Shown: one piece after another, positions 55,327 through 63,249 of the stretch
How the letters are laid out: every line of letters begins with the position of its first letter
Position numbering within the stretch: position 1 is the stretch's first letter
Source of the DNA: Simiduia aestuariiviva
Lineage (GTDB): Bacteria > Pseudomonadota > Gammaproteobacteria > Pseudomonadales > Cellvibrionaceae
Length of the DNA: 64,000 bases
Assembly: GCF_014192475.1 (NCBI RefSeq)
Contig: NZ_JACHXZ010000001.1
Location: forward strand, 1,102,110-1,166,109
Direction of reading: 5' to 3'
Position numbers and translations under genes: made by a program
The notes under the pieces: generated by a model
Told to the model about the DNA's origin: nothing
Databases searched by the model: none
Seen by the model: the letters and a program-made list of their open reading frames with translations, nothing else

Positions 55327-55448
55327 CAGGCGAACACAGATGTTCGGAACGCCAAAGCTCGCGAACAATAGCGTCTTATTGAGCGAATTGTCAGGCTTGG
55401 AATACAGTGGCGGAGTTGAAGTGCGCTTAATGCAGAGGCGCTAAATTG

Positions 55449-55472
55449 GCAGCCCAACGAATGTCGGGCTGC
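55449..55472 (-). terminator. Weak hairpin after the Lys-rich small gene
   Basis: GCAGCCC (55449-55455) and GGGCTGC (55466-55472) form a 7-bp stem, 14 bases beyond the stop of the minus-strand small gene. Only CAATTT follows on that strand, so termination would be weak. Confidence 0.35.
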
Positions 55473-55485
55473 GGGTAGCTAGATG

Positions 55486-55602
55486 TTAAATGTCAAAGAG
55501 GTTCTTGGTTTGCTTTTTGGCAATTTTGGCAGCCTTTTTTTCCTTGGGGGAAAGTAGGGCTTTTTTCTTGGTGTTTTTACTGCTCTTTAACTCTTTACTC
55601 AT
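55486..55602 (-). CDS. 38-aa lysine-rich small protein
   Basis: A short gene with 38 codons; the product opens MSKELKSSKNTKKKALL and ends KKQTKNLFDI, with 15 Lys and almost no hydrophobic core. A strong TAGGAG ribosome site lies 6 bases before the ATG, and the A-rich coding sequence contrasts with its surroundings. The composition suggests a nucleic-acid- or ribosome-associated peptide. I know no function. It stands alone in the gap between ppiC and the M28 peptidase gene. Confidence 0.72.
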   Translation of the reverse strand: MSKELKSSKNTKKKALLSPKEKKAAKIAKKQTKNLFDI

Positions 55603-55792
55603 ATTCGACTCCTAGGGGCTCTGCCCATAAACGGAAGACGTGGGCGCGATTGTCCCGGACAGCAGGGCAGCTTGCCCAAAGCGCTATCGCGTCAATCACC
55701 CACTGACACTAGGCCTTTGTTTGAGGTTTGTCTATGGGTTTGCCAACTATATTTTGTGCCAAGTTGGCTTTTCAGTTAGATAGCGAAGGGCC

Positions 55793-55817
55793 AAAAAAAA
55801 CCGCCAAAGCGGCGGTT
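55793..55817 (-). terminator. Intrinsic terminator after the FnIII-type M28 peptidase
   Basis: On the minus strand AACCGCC, a 5-base loop and GGCGGTT are followed by a run of T (A8 on the plus strand at 55793-55800). It lies about 40 bases beyond the stop codon of the peptidase gene. Confidence 0.9.
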
Positions 55818-55858
55818 CTTTTCGTTGAGCTACGCCAGACGCTGGCGGCGTGTCTTTA

Positions 55859-57220
55859 TCAAAATCGACCCGCAGGGCCGGGAAAAACCACGGGACTTTC
55901 CGTGCCATCTTTGGCAACGCTGGCGACGCCAAAGTAATAGTTGTCGATCACGATGTTGTTCAAGGTAAAGTGCTCGACCTTGCCGACGAAGCGGCTGTGG
56001 GTCCACTCCGCGTCGGTGGTGAGGCGCCAGTAAACTTTATAGCCGGCAAGTTGCTTGGCATCTTGTTGACTGGCAGGCTGCCAGCTCAAGTGTGTATCGG
56101 CACTTACTTGGCCACTGATTTCAACCCCAGCCGGCGGTGCCGGCGCCCAGGCCAACGCGGCCAGTGTGACCGCATTGAGGCTGGTCAACTTGGCGGCGAA
56201 GGGAAAATTAACTCCGGCCAAGGTGTCGCCGTAAACAATGCCATCTTCGGTCCGTAAATCTTGGTGCTGGCGGTTGTAGTTTTCCCAGGCTTCCATGATG
56301 CGCACGCCGGGAAAGCCCGCTTCATTAAAGGGGCGGTGGTGGCCACCTCGACCAAAGCGGTCGAGCCGATAGATCATCATTACGTTGAGGTTGGGTACAT
56401 ACTGCTCGCCCACTTTTTTAATGTAGCGCGCCAAATTGCGTGACGGTGAGTCCACTTCTCCGCCGGTGTAGCGGCGCAAACGGGCCTCTTCTTCGGATTC
56501 AACAAAGCGCGTTCCCTCCGAAAATACTCGCGCTGTGCGGTTGTCGATAACGCCATTGATGCCTTCAATGTTGCCGATCATGTCGTTGTTCAGGACCGCG
56601 TGAATGCGCCAGTTCTGTGCCTTCGCGTAGTTGGCCAAAATTTCGCCGCCATACAAACCTTGTTCTTCACCGGACAGCGCGGCGTAGACCACCGTGCCGT
56701 TGAATGTGTATTTTGATAGTACGCGTGCGGCTTCCAATACACCGGCAACACCCGAGCCGTTATCGTTGGCGCCGGGCGAGTCGTCCACCGCGTTCATGAC
56801 ATCGCTAACACGCGAGTCAATGTCACCCGCCATCATAACGACGCGCTTGGGGTCGGCCTTACCGCGCTGAACAGCAATAACGTTAACCACCTCAGTGGCA
56901 GTGGGAATGCGTTTGCCAGAGACCCTATCCGATACGGTGATAACCTCAAGACAATTGCCACAGGCGCGGCTGATTCGCTTAAATTCTGCTTCTATCCAGC
57001 GCCGGCTGGCGCCAATGCCTCGGGTTTCAGAGGTGGTCTCTGACAGGGTGTGGCGGGTGCCAAAGCTGACCAATTTGGTAATGTCGGCCTCAATGCGTGC
57101 GGCGCTGGCCGCACTACCGATGGTGTAGAGTTCCACCTTTTCCGCCGGCGGGGCCTGCCAATCCGCTCGGCAGATTTGGCTGAATAGCGCCGCGGCGAAA
57201 ACGAGTGATGTGCGCATCAT
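55859..57220 (-). CDS. Secreted M28 family peptidase with C-terminal fibronectin III domain
   Basis: 453-aa protein with an N-terminal signal peptide (~1-19). The M28 aminopeptidase domain (~30-340) shows GANDNGSGVAG (bridging Asp), SGEEQGLYGG (catalytic and ligand Glu), NNDMIGN (Asp) and GRGGHHRPF (His). The first metal ligand, normally His in an H-x-D motif, is Asp133 here (AGDIDSR). A fibronectin type III-like module follows (~350-450, LAGYKVYWRLT). Probably periplasmic or extracellular protein degradation. Transcribed after a second M28 gene, 36 bases apart. Confidence 0.9.
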   Translation of the reverse strand: MMRTSLVFAAALFSQICRADWQAPPAEKVELYTIGSAASAARIEADITKLVSFGTRHTLSETTSETRGIGASRRWIEAEFKRISRACGNCLEVITVSDRVSGKRIPTATEVVNVIAVQRGKADPKRVVMMAGDIDSRVSDVMNAVDDSPGANDNGSGVAGVLEAARVLSKYTFNGTVVYAALSGEEQGLYGGEILANYAKAQNWRIHAVLNNDMIGNIEGINGVIDNRTARVFSEGTRFVESEEEARLRRYTGGEVDSPSRNLARYIKKVGEQYVPNLNVMMIYRLDRFGRGGHHRPFNEAGFPGVRIMEAWENYNRQHQDLRTEDGIVYGDTLAGVNFPFAAKLTSLNAVTLAALAWAPAPPAGVEISGQVSADTHLSWQPASQQDAKQLAGYKVYWRLTTDAEWTHSRFVGKVEHFTLNNIVIDNYYFGVASVAKDGTESPVVFPGPAGRF

Positions 57221-57256
57221 AGTGAGCTCCTCAATTACGTGAATTTGAGCGTGTGG

Positions 57257-58933
57257 TTACTCAGTCTTGCCAAATAACTGCCCAAAGAAATTGCCCTTGT
57301 TCCAGCTGGGTCGACGTCGATCGTTGGCTACTGTTAGCCCGATTTGATAGTTCACTTGCGCAAAGCGCGCCGCAGCTGTGTAGTTGATGGGCAAATCAAG
57401 GTCGTCGCCGGCCTGATGGTATTGGTGCTTTAAAAAATCGGCCCATGCAGCTGCGCCATCTTCCTCTTTGTTAAAGGAATCCTGGCCCGTGGCAAGAAAA
57501 ATTGAGGGCACACCCTGCTTAACAAACATATAGTGGTCTGATCGAGTAAAGATACCTTGCGACGGCCATGGGTCGTCAATTAACGACAACTTCAACGGTT
57601 TTAGGGCGCGCTCTGTGGTTTGCTTTAAGCTCGAGTGCTGAGCGCCAAATGCCACAACGTTTTTAAAATCAAATGTCAGCAGTGGCATATCCAAGTTGAT
57701 ATTGGCAACGATGTTTTCAATGGGCGCGGTGGGGTTGTGGGCAAAGTAATCTGAGCCCAGCAGACCTTTTTCTTCGCCGGTTACCGCTAAAAATATGATT
57801 GAGCGCTTGGGTGCCTTGCGTTGTTGTACAAATAAACGCGCAGTCTCCAACATAATGGCAATGCCCGAGGCGTTGTCCATGGCGCCGTTAAAAATCGTGT
57901 CCATTTTCTCGCCGGTTTCGCCGGATTCATCAATGTCGCCGTGATCGTGATGGCCGTTTGCAACGCCGATGTGATCGAGGTGGCCGGAGAAAACCACATA
58001 TTCAGCTGCCAGCTTTTTATCACTGCCCGGGAGATAACCCACAACATTGGGGCTGGTGATGTCACTTATGATACTTTTCTTTGCTAAATGTGCAGACAGT
58101 TTTAAATCGATGGCATTAATGGGTTCACCCTTGGCCATTTTTTCGAAAATACTGTCTAAATTCTCGCCGCTATTGGCAAACAGTTTTTTGCCGGCTTCGA
58201 TACTGACACCGGCGCGATTTTGCAGGTTGGGGTAGGTTTTTGCCGGTGTGCCTGCCTTAGTGACCCAGCGCATGGTGGGGATATGTACATATTCACGGTT
58301 GCGCGCGAAGGGAAAGCGTTTTTCACTCTCTGGGCTGCTGAGGCTGATCATGCCCACCGCGCCGTGGCGGCTGGCTGCCGCACGTTTTTCACTGTTGAAG
58401 TGAGCGCCTTCTTCGGTGGGGAAGCTCGCGGGCTTACCGGACAGCACAACCACAATTTTTCCCTGTACATCTACGTTCGCGTAATCGTTGTGGCCCAGTG
58501 GCTCGGCCTCAATGCCGTAGCCTATAAATACCAGCGGCGCGGTAACCTTACTCTCCGCTTCGAGCACACTCGCGCCTATGGCGAAGTCATCTAAAAAAGT
58601 CAGGGCTTCTTTGCCCTTGGGGCCGATAATTTCGAATACCGGTGAGGTTTGATCGAGAGTCGCTTGTTTAAACGGCACACTTTGCAAATAGCTGCCGCCA
58701 TCGCCCATGGGTTTAAGGCCTATTTGTTGCATTTCGCTGGCCACATAGCGGGCGGCAATTTCGTAACTGGCGCTACCGGTCTCGCGCCCCAGCAAGTAGT
58801 CGTCGGCGAGAAAGGTCAAGTGCGCTCGAATGCGCTCGGGGTCCGCCTTGGGCGTTTTAGCGCTGAGCGGATTGGCGATCAGCAAGCTGGTAAAAAGGGC
58901 GATGGCGAGAATAGATTTCATAGTCAAGCTCAC
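57257..58933 (-). CDS. Secreted M28 family peptidase with PA-like insert
   Basis: 558-aa protein with a signal peptide (~1-24, ending PLSA). A protease-associated-like region spans ~130-250 (PLVFIGYGIEAEPLGHNDYANVDVQGK in part), and the metal domain follows: SGHLDHIG (His, Asp), FNGAMDNASGIA (Asp), VTGEEKGLLGS (Glu pair), INLDMP (Asp) and FLKHQYHQAGDD (His). All ligands are kept. A His/Asp/Gly-rich insertion (NGHHDHGDIDESGETGEKMD) follows the first ligand. Pairs with the downstream M28 gene as a two-gene secreted-peptidase operon. Confidence 0.92.
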   Translation of the reverse strand: MSLTMKSILAIALFTSLLIANPLSAKTPKADPERIRAHLTFLADDYLLGRETGSASYEIAARYVASEMQQIGLKPMGDGGSYLQSVPFKQATLDQTSPVFEIIGPKGKEALTFLDDFAIGASVLEAESKVTAPLVFIGYGIEAEPLGHNDYANVDVQGKIVVVLSGKPASFPTEEGAHFNSEKRAAASRHGAVGMISLSSPESEKRFPFARNREYVHIPTMRWVTKAGTPAKTYPNLQNRAGVSIEAGKKLFANSGENLDSIFEKMAKGEPINAIDLKLSAHLAKKSIISDITSPNVVGYLPGSDKKLAAEYVVFSGHLDHIGVANGHHDHGDIDESGETGEKMDTIFNGAMDNASGIAIMLETARLFVQQRKAPKRSIIFLAVTGEEKGLLGSDYFAHNPTAPIENIVANINLDMPLLTFDFKNVVAFGAQHSSLKQTTERALKPLKLSLIDDPWPSQGIFTRSDHYMFVKQGVPSIFLATGQDSFNKEEDGAAAWADFLKHQYHQAGDDLDLPINYTAAARFAQVNYQIGLTVANDRRRPSWNKGNFFGQLFGKTE

Positions 58934-59039
58934 GTGGTTGTTATGATGTCGTGCACGGACGAATGCGGTGATTAGCTAAAATGACGAATTAGCGGGGCAA
59001 TCCCCCAGCGCCGAAGGCTGGGGAGGGGGAAACTGGTGA

Positions 59040-59318
59040 TTATTGCGCGAGCTGGGTACCGCAGAACGGACAAAATTCAATTTCGATGGAGCTCAGGTTC
59101 AGCACTTCGTCTTCTTTGCTGGCCTCGCCATTGGCGACGTCTTCTTCAGTGGCGAGCCAAAGGCTAAACAACTCCCAGTGCTTTTGCGGTTTTCCGGCGA
59201 TTTTTTTGACGCGATAAATTTTCAAATGGTGCGGGTGAATGTTGTTCGTGCACATATGGCCTTGGCCCAACTCGGATTGGCTCTCGCGCTCTAGATCTTG
59301 CTTGGTAAAACCGCTCAT
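59040..59318 (-). CDS. Small protein with C-terminal CPFCG motif
   Basis: 92-aa uncharacterised protein. The N-terminal half has a Cys and a His-rich stretch (HMCTNNIHPHHLKIYRV), and the C terminus ends EFCPFCGTQLAQ, half of a zinc ribbon. Together these Cys/His residues could bind one zinc. ATG at 59318. It precedes, on the opposite reading side, a group of three poorly known minus-strand genes. Confidence 0.72.
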   Translation of the reverse strand: MSGFTKQDLERESQSELGQGHMCTNNIHPHHLKIYRVKKIAGKPQKHWELFSLWLATEEDVANGEASKEDEVLNLSSIEIEFCPFCGTQLAQ

Positions 59319-59338
59319 GGTGTTTGCTCTTTACAGTG

Positions 59339-60169
59339 TTAGCGTGAAAACAGCAGGTTTTTACCCTGATGCTCGCACACGAAATATTGATCGGCCAGAG
59401 GGGCGCAGTCTGCCAGCGTGAGCTGACGGGTATCCGCCGCCTTGTCTGAGATCGGCAGAGTCGCTTTGTCCTTTTTCAAATAGCGAAATAGGTTGGCAAA
59501 GCGCTGATTAAAATTGAGCCCCTTGGCGTGGTAATCGTAAAACAGATAGCTGAAGTTGCCAAAACTGGTGGTGATGCCGCCCAAGCCAATGCTGCGCATC
59601 TTATCTAAGTAGAGCGCGTAGGCGCGGTACAAGTAGTCTCTTACGTCGCGCTCATTGTCGATGGCACCCTTAAACGGTGGCAGTTCCAATGTGTTGTCTG
59701 CCGACAGGGCCTGCGGATGCAAATTGCGATTGTGTTTGTTGCGCTGCAGTGCGTAAACACGGTCACCGCAGCGAATTTGCTCACCTGTTAATAGGCAATT
59801 GCTGGCGCCGGTTGATGTCGAGCCGTGCGCCGGCGTTGGGTGGGGGCCTGCGGGTAGTGGCTCAGGACGGTTGATGGCGAGGGCCCGCTGGCGAACTTTG
59901 TTTGCCGGTTTTCGCAGGGCGATGCCCGCCCGCTCTGCCGGGCGCTTCAACAGTAGCCACTGGGTTTGCTCGTTATTGCGCTTGAATTGATAGAAGGCGG
60001 GTAGTTGTTGCCCCTCACCCTTGGCCTTTACTTCACAATAAAGTTGCTGGTAATAGCCGCGGGCCATGGCCAGGCAATCAGTAATGCTCGCCGCAGTGGT
60101 GTCGCTGGCGGCGCTCGCCAGCATTAAAAATGTGGCTAAGGCGTTAAATTTGGTACTTTTAATTGCCAC
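59339..60169 (-). CDS. Uncharacterised secreted protein
   Basis: 276 aa from the GTG at 60169, which directly follows the stop of the upstream membrane protein gene. The N terminus is a short signal peptide (FNALATFLMLASAASDTTA). The mature part has several Cys (DCLAMARGYYQQLYCE; NCLLTGEQIRCGDRVY; LADCAPLADQYFVCE), suggesting disulfides, and a Pro-rich linker (~125-145). I do not recognise a family. Next to the membrane protein, it may act in the periplasm. Confidence 0.65.
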   Translation of the reverse strand: MAIKSTKFNALATFLMLASAASDTTAASITDCLAMARGYYQQLYCEVKAKGEGQQLPAFYQFKRNNEQTQWLLLKRPAERAGIALRKPANKVRQRALAINRPEPLPAGPHPTPAHGSTSTGASNCLLTGEQIRCGDRVYALQRNKHNRNLHPQALSADNTLELPPFKGAIDNERDVRDYLYRAYALYLDKMRSIGLGGITTSFGNFSYLFYDYHAKGLNFNQRFANLFRYLKKDKATLPISDKAADTRQLTLADCAPLADQYFVCEHQGKNLLFSR

Positions 60170-60170
60170 C

Positions 60171-60824
60171 TTAACTGGCCTGCACGCTGGCTGTCGTATG
60201 GATACGTCGCTCCAGCCACCACACGGCAAGGGGCGCGCACAGGTAGACCGCCATGGCCGTCAGTAGGATAGCGCTCTTGTGTTGGGGTGGGGGTATTAGG
60301 TAGTTGCTGGCAACCAGCGCAACGAGCACCAGCGTCAGCCCCACGTACCATGGCTTAGCAAAGGGCGACGCACGCCAAAGCAGCAGACCCGCACTCGCAA
60401 CGAGTGCCATCTCCAATAGCATGGGTAGCGTGTTAACGTCCCACAGTGCTAGGCCCACTTTCACGCCTGGCCAGATGGCGAGGTCGGGCCTATGTACGAG
60501 GAAATCCAGTGGCCAATGGGAGGCCACCACCGCAGCCAGTATGAACGCCGCCGCTTTGCTGTAGCGGAACAGCCACACTGCAACGGCCGCGAGACCCATA
60601 GCCCAAATGCCGGCAGCCAATAGGCTGTGCGTGTAGGGTTGATGAATTAAAACGAGTGGGTTGGAAAGTAAATTAAAGTCGAGGTTAAAGATTTCGAAAC
60701 CTTGCCAGCACAAGATAACCCAACCGATATCCACCAGTTGGGCGGCGAGAAACAGTTGCCAAAGTGGCAGTTCAGGCTTTGCAGCCTTGGCAGCTAAGGC
60801 TGCGCTGTAGTGGCCAATGAGCAT
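60171..60824 (-). CDS. Multi-pass membrane protein, metal-dependent hydrolase-like
   Basis: 217-aa protein with about six hydrophobic helices and polar motifs close to the membrane: GHYSAAL at the N terminus, QLVDIGW (~30), HQPYTHSLLA (~62) and SHWPLDFLVHRPD (~103). The His/Asp pattern resembles YdjM/DUF457-type membrane-bound metal-dependent hydrolases. Substrate unknown. Its stop is 1 base from the start of the secreted protein gene, implying coupling. Confidence 0.72.
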   Translation of the reverse strand: MLIGHYSAALAAKAAKPELPLWQLFLAAQLVDIGWVILCWQGFEIFNLDFNLLSNPLVLIHQPYTHSLLAAGIWAMGLAAVAVWLFRYSKAAAFILAAVVASHWPLDFLVHRPDLAIWPGVKVGLALWDVNTLPMLLEMALVASAGLLLWRASPFAKPWYVGLTLVLVALVASNYLIPPPQHKSAILLTAMAVYLCAPLAVWWLERRIHTTASVQAS

Positions 60825-60879
60825 CGGACTTCCTTGTGATTCGCTAGAAAAATTGGACTATATCACAAGCTTCGTGATG

Positions 60880-61872
60880 TCAGCGGGGGGGCACATCGGC
60901 CTCGGGGTCGGGGGCGGCCACCTGATCTACTGGATGGATAGCGGCTGATTTACGGTCGCCTAACTCGGCCACCAACATGCCCGCCACAATGGCACCCGCG
61001 CCCAGCATGCCCAGCAATCCCAATCGCTCGTCCAACCAAACGGCGCCCGCAATGTGCGCAAAGATGGGTTCAAGGGCGAACACCAACGCCACCTGGTGAG
61101 CGGGCAGGGTCCGCTGGCAGCTGGTTTGCACCCAAAATCCAAAGGCGGTGGACAGCACGGCCATCCAGAAAAACGCAAATATGATGTCTGCGCTCATCAG
61201 TCCGCGCCAGTGCTCGGCCGACAAGCTGAATACCGTTTTGCTGAGGTCTGCATCAAATAGGTAGGAGGCCAGCAGGCTATAGACGGATACGGCCAGCATC
61301 TGCACCAAGCTTAGGGTTACGGCGGGCATGCGCCGCGCGTAGTGGCCGGTCAGGACGATGTGCAGGGCGAAGCCCAGGGCGCCAATTAAGACGAGGAAGT
61401 CGCCCTTATTGAGTGTTGAGGTGGTGCCGCCGGTGAGCAGAAACAGACCCAAGGTGGATAAGCCCACGGCCAACCAGACCGCGGGACCAATGCGCTGGCG
61501 AAACAGTAGCCATGCCAGCAGCGGTACTAGAGGCACTAGCAGGCCAGTAATAAAGCCCGCGTTGGACACGCTGGTGTGACGCAACCCCTCAGTTTGGGTA
61601 AAGAATGCAATAAATAGCACCAATCCAAGGCTTAGGCCCGCCCGCCATAGCTGCGCTCTGGTCAAGTCTTGGGCGTCTGCTGACTGGGTGCGGTTGCGAG
61701 TGGACAGCCACAGAGGGATCAAACTCAGCGCCGCCAGCGCAAAGCGCAGGGCGTTCAAGGATTGGGTGGTGAGCTTGCCGAGCGCATGTTCGGTGACCAC
61801 AAAGCCAATGCCCCAAATGGCGCAGACTAAAACTAATAATAACGTCGCAAAAGGGCGAGACTGGATGTTCAT
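60880..61872 (-). CDS. EamA/DMT superfamily transporter
   Basis: 330-aa inner-membrane exporter-type protein with ten predicted helices in two EamA repeats (~10-145 and ~165-300). Typical elements are WGIGFVVTEHAL, LNALRFALAAL, SNAGFITGLLVPLVPLLAWLLFRQRI in the first repeat, and ALVFALEPIFAHIAGAVWLDERLG in the second. The cargo cannot be inferred. The C-terminal 25 residues are hydrophilic and Asp/Pro-rich. Confidence 0.92.
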   Translation of the reverse strand: MNIQSRPFATLLLVLVCAIWGIGFVVTEHALGKLTTQSLNALRFALAALSLIPLWLSTRNRTQSADAQDLTRAQLWRAGLSLGLVLFIAFFTQTEGLRHTSVSNAGFITGLLVPLVPLLAWLLFRQRIGPAVWLAVGLSTLGLFLLTGGTTSTLNKGDFLVLIGALGFALHIVLTGHYARRMPAVTLSLVQMLAVSVYSLLASYLFDADLSKTVFSLSAEHWRGLMSADIIFAFFWMAVLSTAFGFWVQTSCQRTLPAHQVALVFALEPIFAHIAGAVWLDERLGLLGMLGAGAIVAGMLVAELGDRKSAAIHPVDQVAAPDPEADVPPR

Positions 61873-62022
61873 GATGACTACCTGGAGCGATTCATAGTGC
61901 CGAGTGCGTGACTGTTAAGGCCAATTCGGTTGAATGACCATGTGAACTGGCGGCTCGACGCTGGGGCACTACACTTAACGAGGTTGGCGGTTGCCCGCGG
62001 CCGGCAGTATACGAGGACCCGC

Positions 62023-63249
62023 ATGCTCAAGACAGAAAAAATTAACGTTCAGGATCTGGAAGTAGGCATGTTTGTTGCCGAACTGGATCGCCCTTGGCTG
62101 GAAACGCCCTTCCTCATACAAGGCTTCTTTGTTGATTCAGAGGAAGACATCCTGACATTGTCGCGTTTTTGCGAGCATGTGTACGTTGAGCGCAGCGTTA
62201 AAGCACACCCTGAAGGTCCTGCGCGCAAGCTCATGCTAGCCGCCGAGAGTCAGGCTGTAGAGGCGCTTTTCCCCGATACAAAGCTGTCAAACTATAAGGA
62301 TTCAAACCGCTGGAATGTGGAGTTACCCAAAGCCAAGGCGGCATTAGATACCTTGGCGGATACGGTAAAGTCGCTGCTCGAATTCCGCGATCGCGTCGTA
62401 CTGGATTTACCGCGCATTAAGAAGGCGGTGGAGCCCATGATCGACAGCATCACGCGCAACCCCGATGCCTGCTTATGGCTTGGCCGCATGCGCAAACTCG
62501 ACAATTACACCTACCAACATTCACTGGGGTGCGCCATCTGGTGCGTGGCCTTGGGGCGGCAGTTGGGCCTGCCTAAAAGTGACCTGCGCAGCCTTGCCAT
62601 CGGTGGTTTGTTGTTTGATGTCGGCAAGCTCAAGGTGGATCGAGAGTTGTTGTTGGCCGAGCGTCCGCTTTCGGAGTCCGAACGGGAAGTGGTACAAAAA
62701 CACGTTCAAGAAAGTGTAAAAGTGCTGCGCAAAAGTGGGGTTATCAACAAAGATGTCTTAGAGATGGGGGCCTATCATCACGAGCGCATCGATGGCACGG
62801 GTTACCCCTTTAAATTGGCGGGCCACAATATCCCGATATTTGCACGGATTGCCGCCATTGCCGACAGTTACGACGCCATGATTAGTCAGCGCCCATACGC
62901 GGCGGCAAAAACACCCGCCGAGGCGATAAAAACCCTTTATGACGAAAAGGGTAAGGCATTTCAGGCTGAGTTGGTGGAAGAGTTTATTCAAGCGGTGGGG
63001 ATCTATCCTGCTGGATCCCTTGTGGAACTATCCTCCGGTGAGGTGGCCATCGTGGTTGCGGAATATCGCACGCGCCGGTTGCGGCCTCAAGTGATCGTGG
63101 TGCTCGATGAAAACAAAGAGGCGCTCATTGAGCTAAAGGAAGTGGACCTCATGGAAGTCACTCACACCGCGAAAGGCAAGCCCCTCGAAATATTGGGTAG
63201 CTTAGAGGCCGGCGCCTACGGCATTGATTTGGCATCAATTGAGTTATGA
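62023..63249 (+). CDS. HD-GYP domain protein with degenerate HD pair
   Basis: 408-aa protein with an N-terminal DUF3391-type region (~1-125) and a C-terminal HD-GYP domain (~165-330). The HHERIDGTGYP and ADSYDAMISQRPY blocks are present, but the metal-binding HD dyad is changed to Phe198-Asp199 (LLFDVGK, normally HDIGK). c-di-GMP hydrolysis is therefore doubtful. ATG 62023 follows CGAGGAC and begins the family opening; the frame extends to 61930. Overlaps the following GGDEF-EAL gene by 4 bases (ATGA). Confidence 0.9.
   Translation: MLKTEKINVQDLEVGMFVAELDRPWLETPFLIQGFFVDSEEDILTLSRFCEHVYVERSVKAHPEGPARKLMLAAESQAVEALFPDTKLSNYKDSNRWNVELPKAKAALDTLADTVKSLLEFRDRVVLDLPRIKKAVEPMIDSITRNPDACLWLGRMRKLDNYTYQHSLGCAIWCVALGRQLGLPKSDLRSLAIGGLLFDVGKLKVDRELLLAERPLSESEREVVQKHVQESVKVLRKSGVINKDVLEMGAYHHERIDGTGYPFKLAGHNIPIFARIAAIADSYDAMISQRPYAAAKTPAEAIKTLYDEKGKAFQAELVEEFIQAVGIYPAGSLVELSSGEVAIVVAEYRTRRLRPQVIVVLDENKEALIELKEVDLMEVTHTAKGKPLEILGSLEAGAYGIDLASIEL

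Noticed and set aside
55340-55444. 34-codon ORF after ppiC on the plus strand
   Set aside because: No ribosome site and no recognisable composition or motif; the adjacent minus-strand Lys-rich ORF is far better supported.
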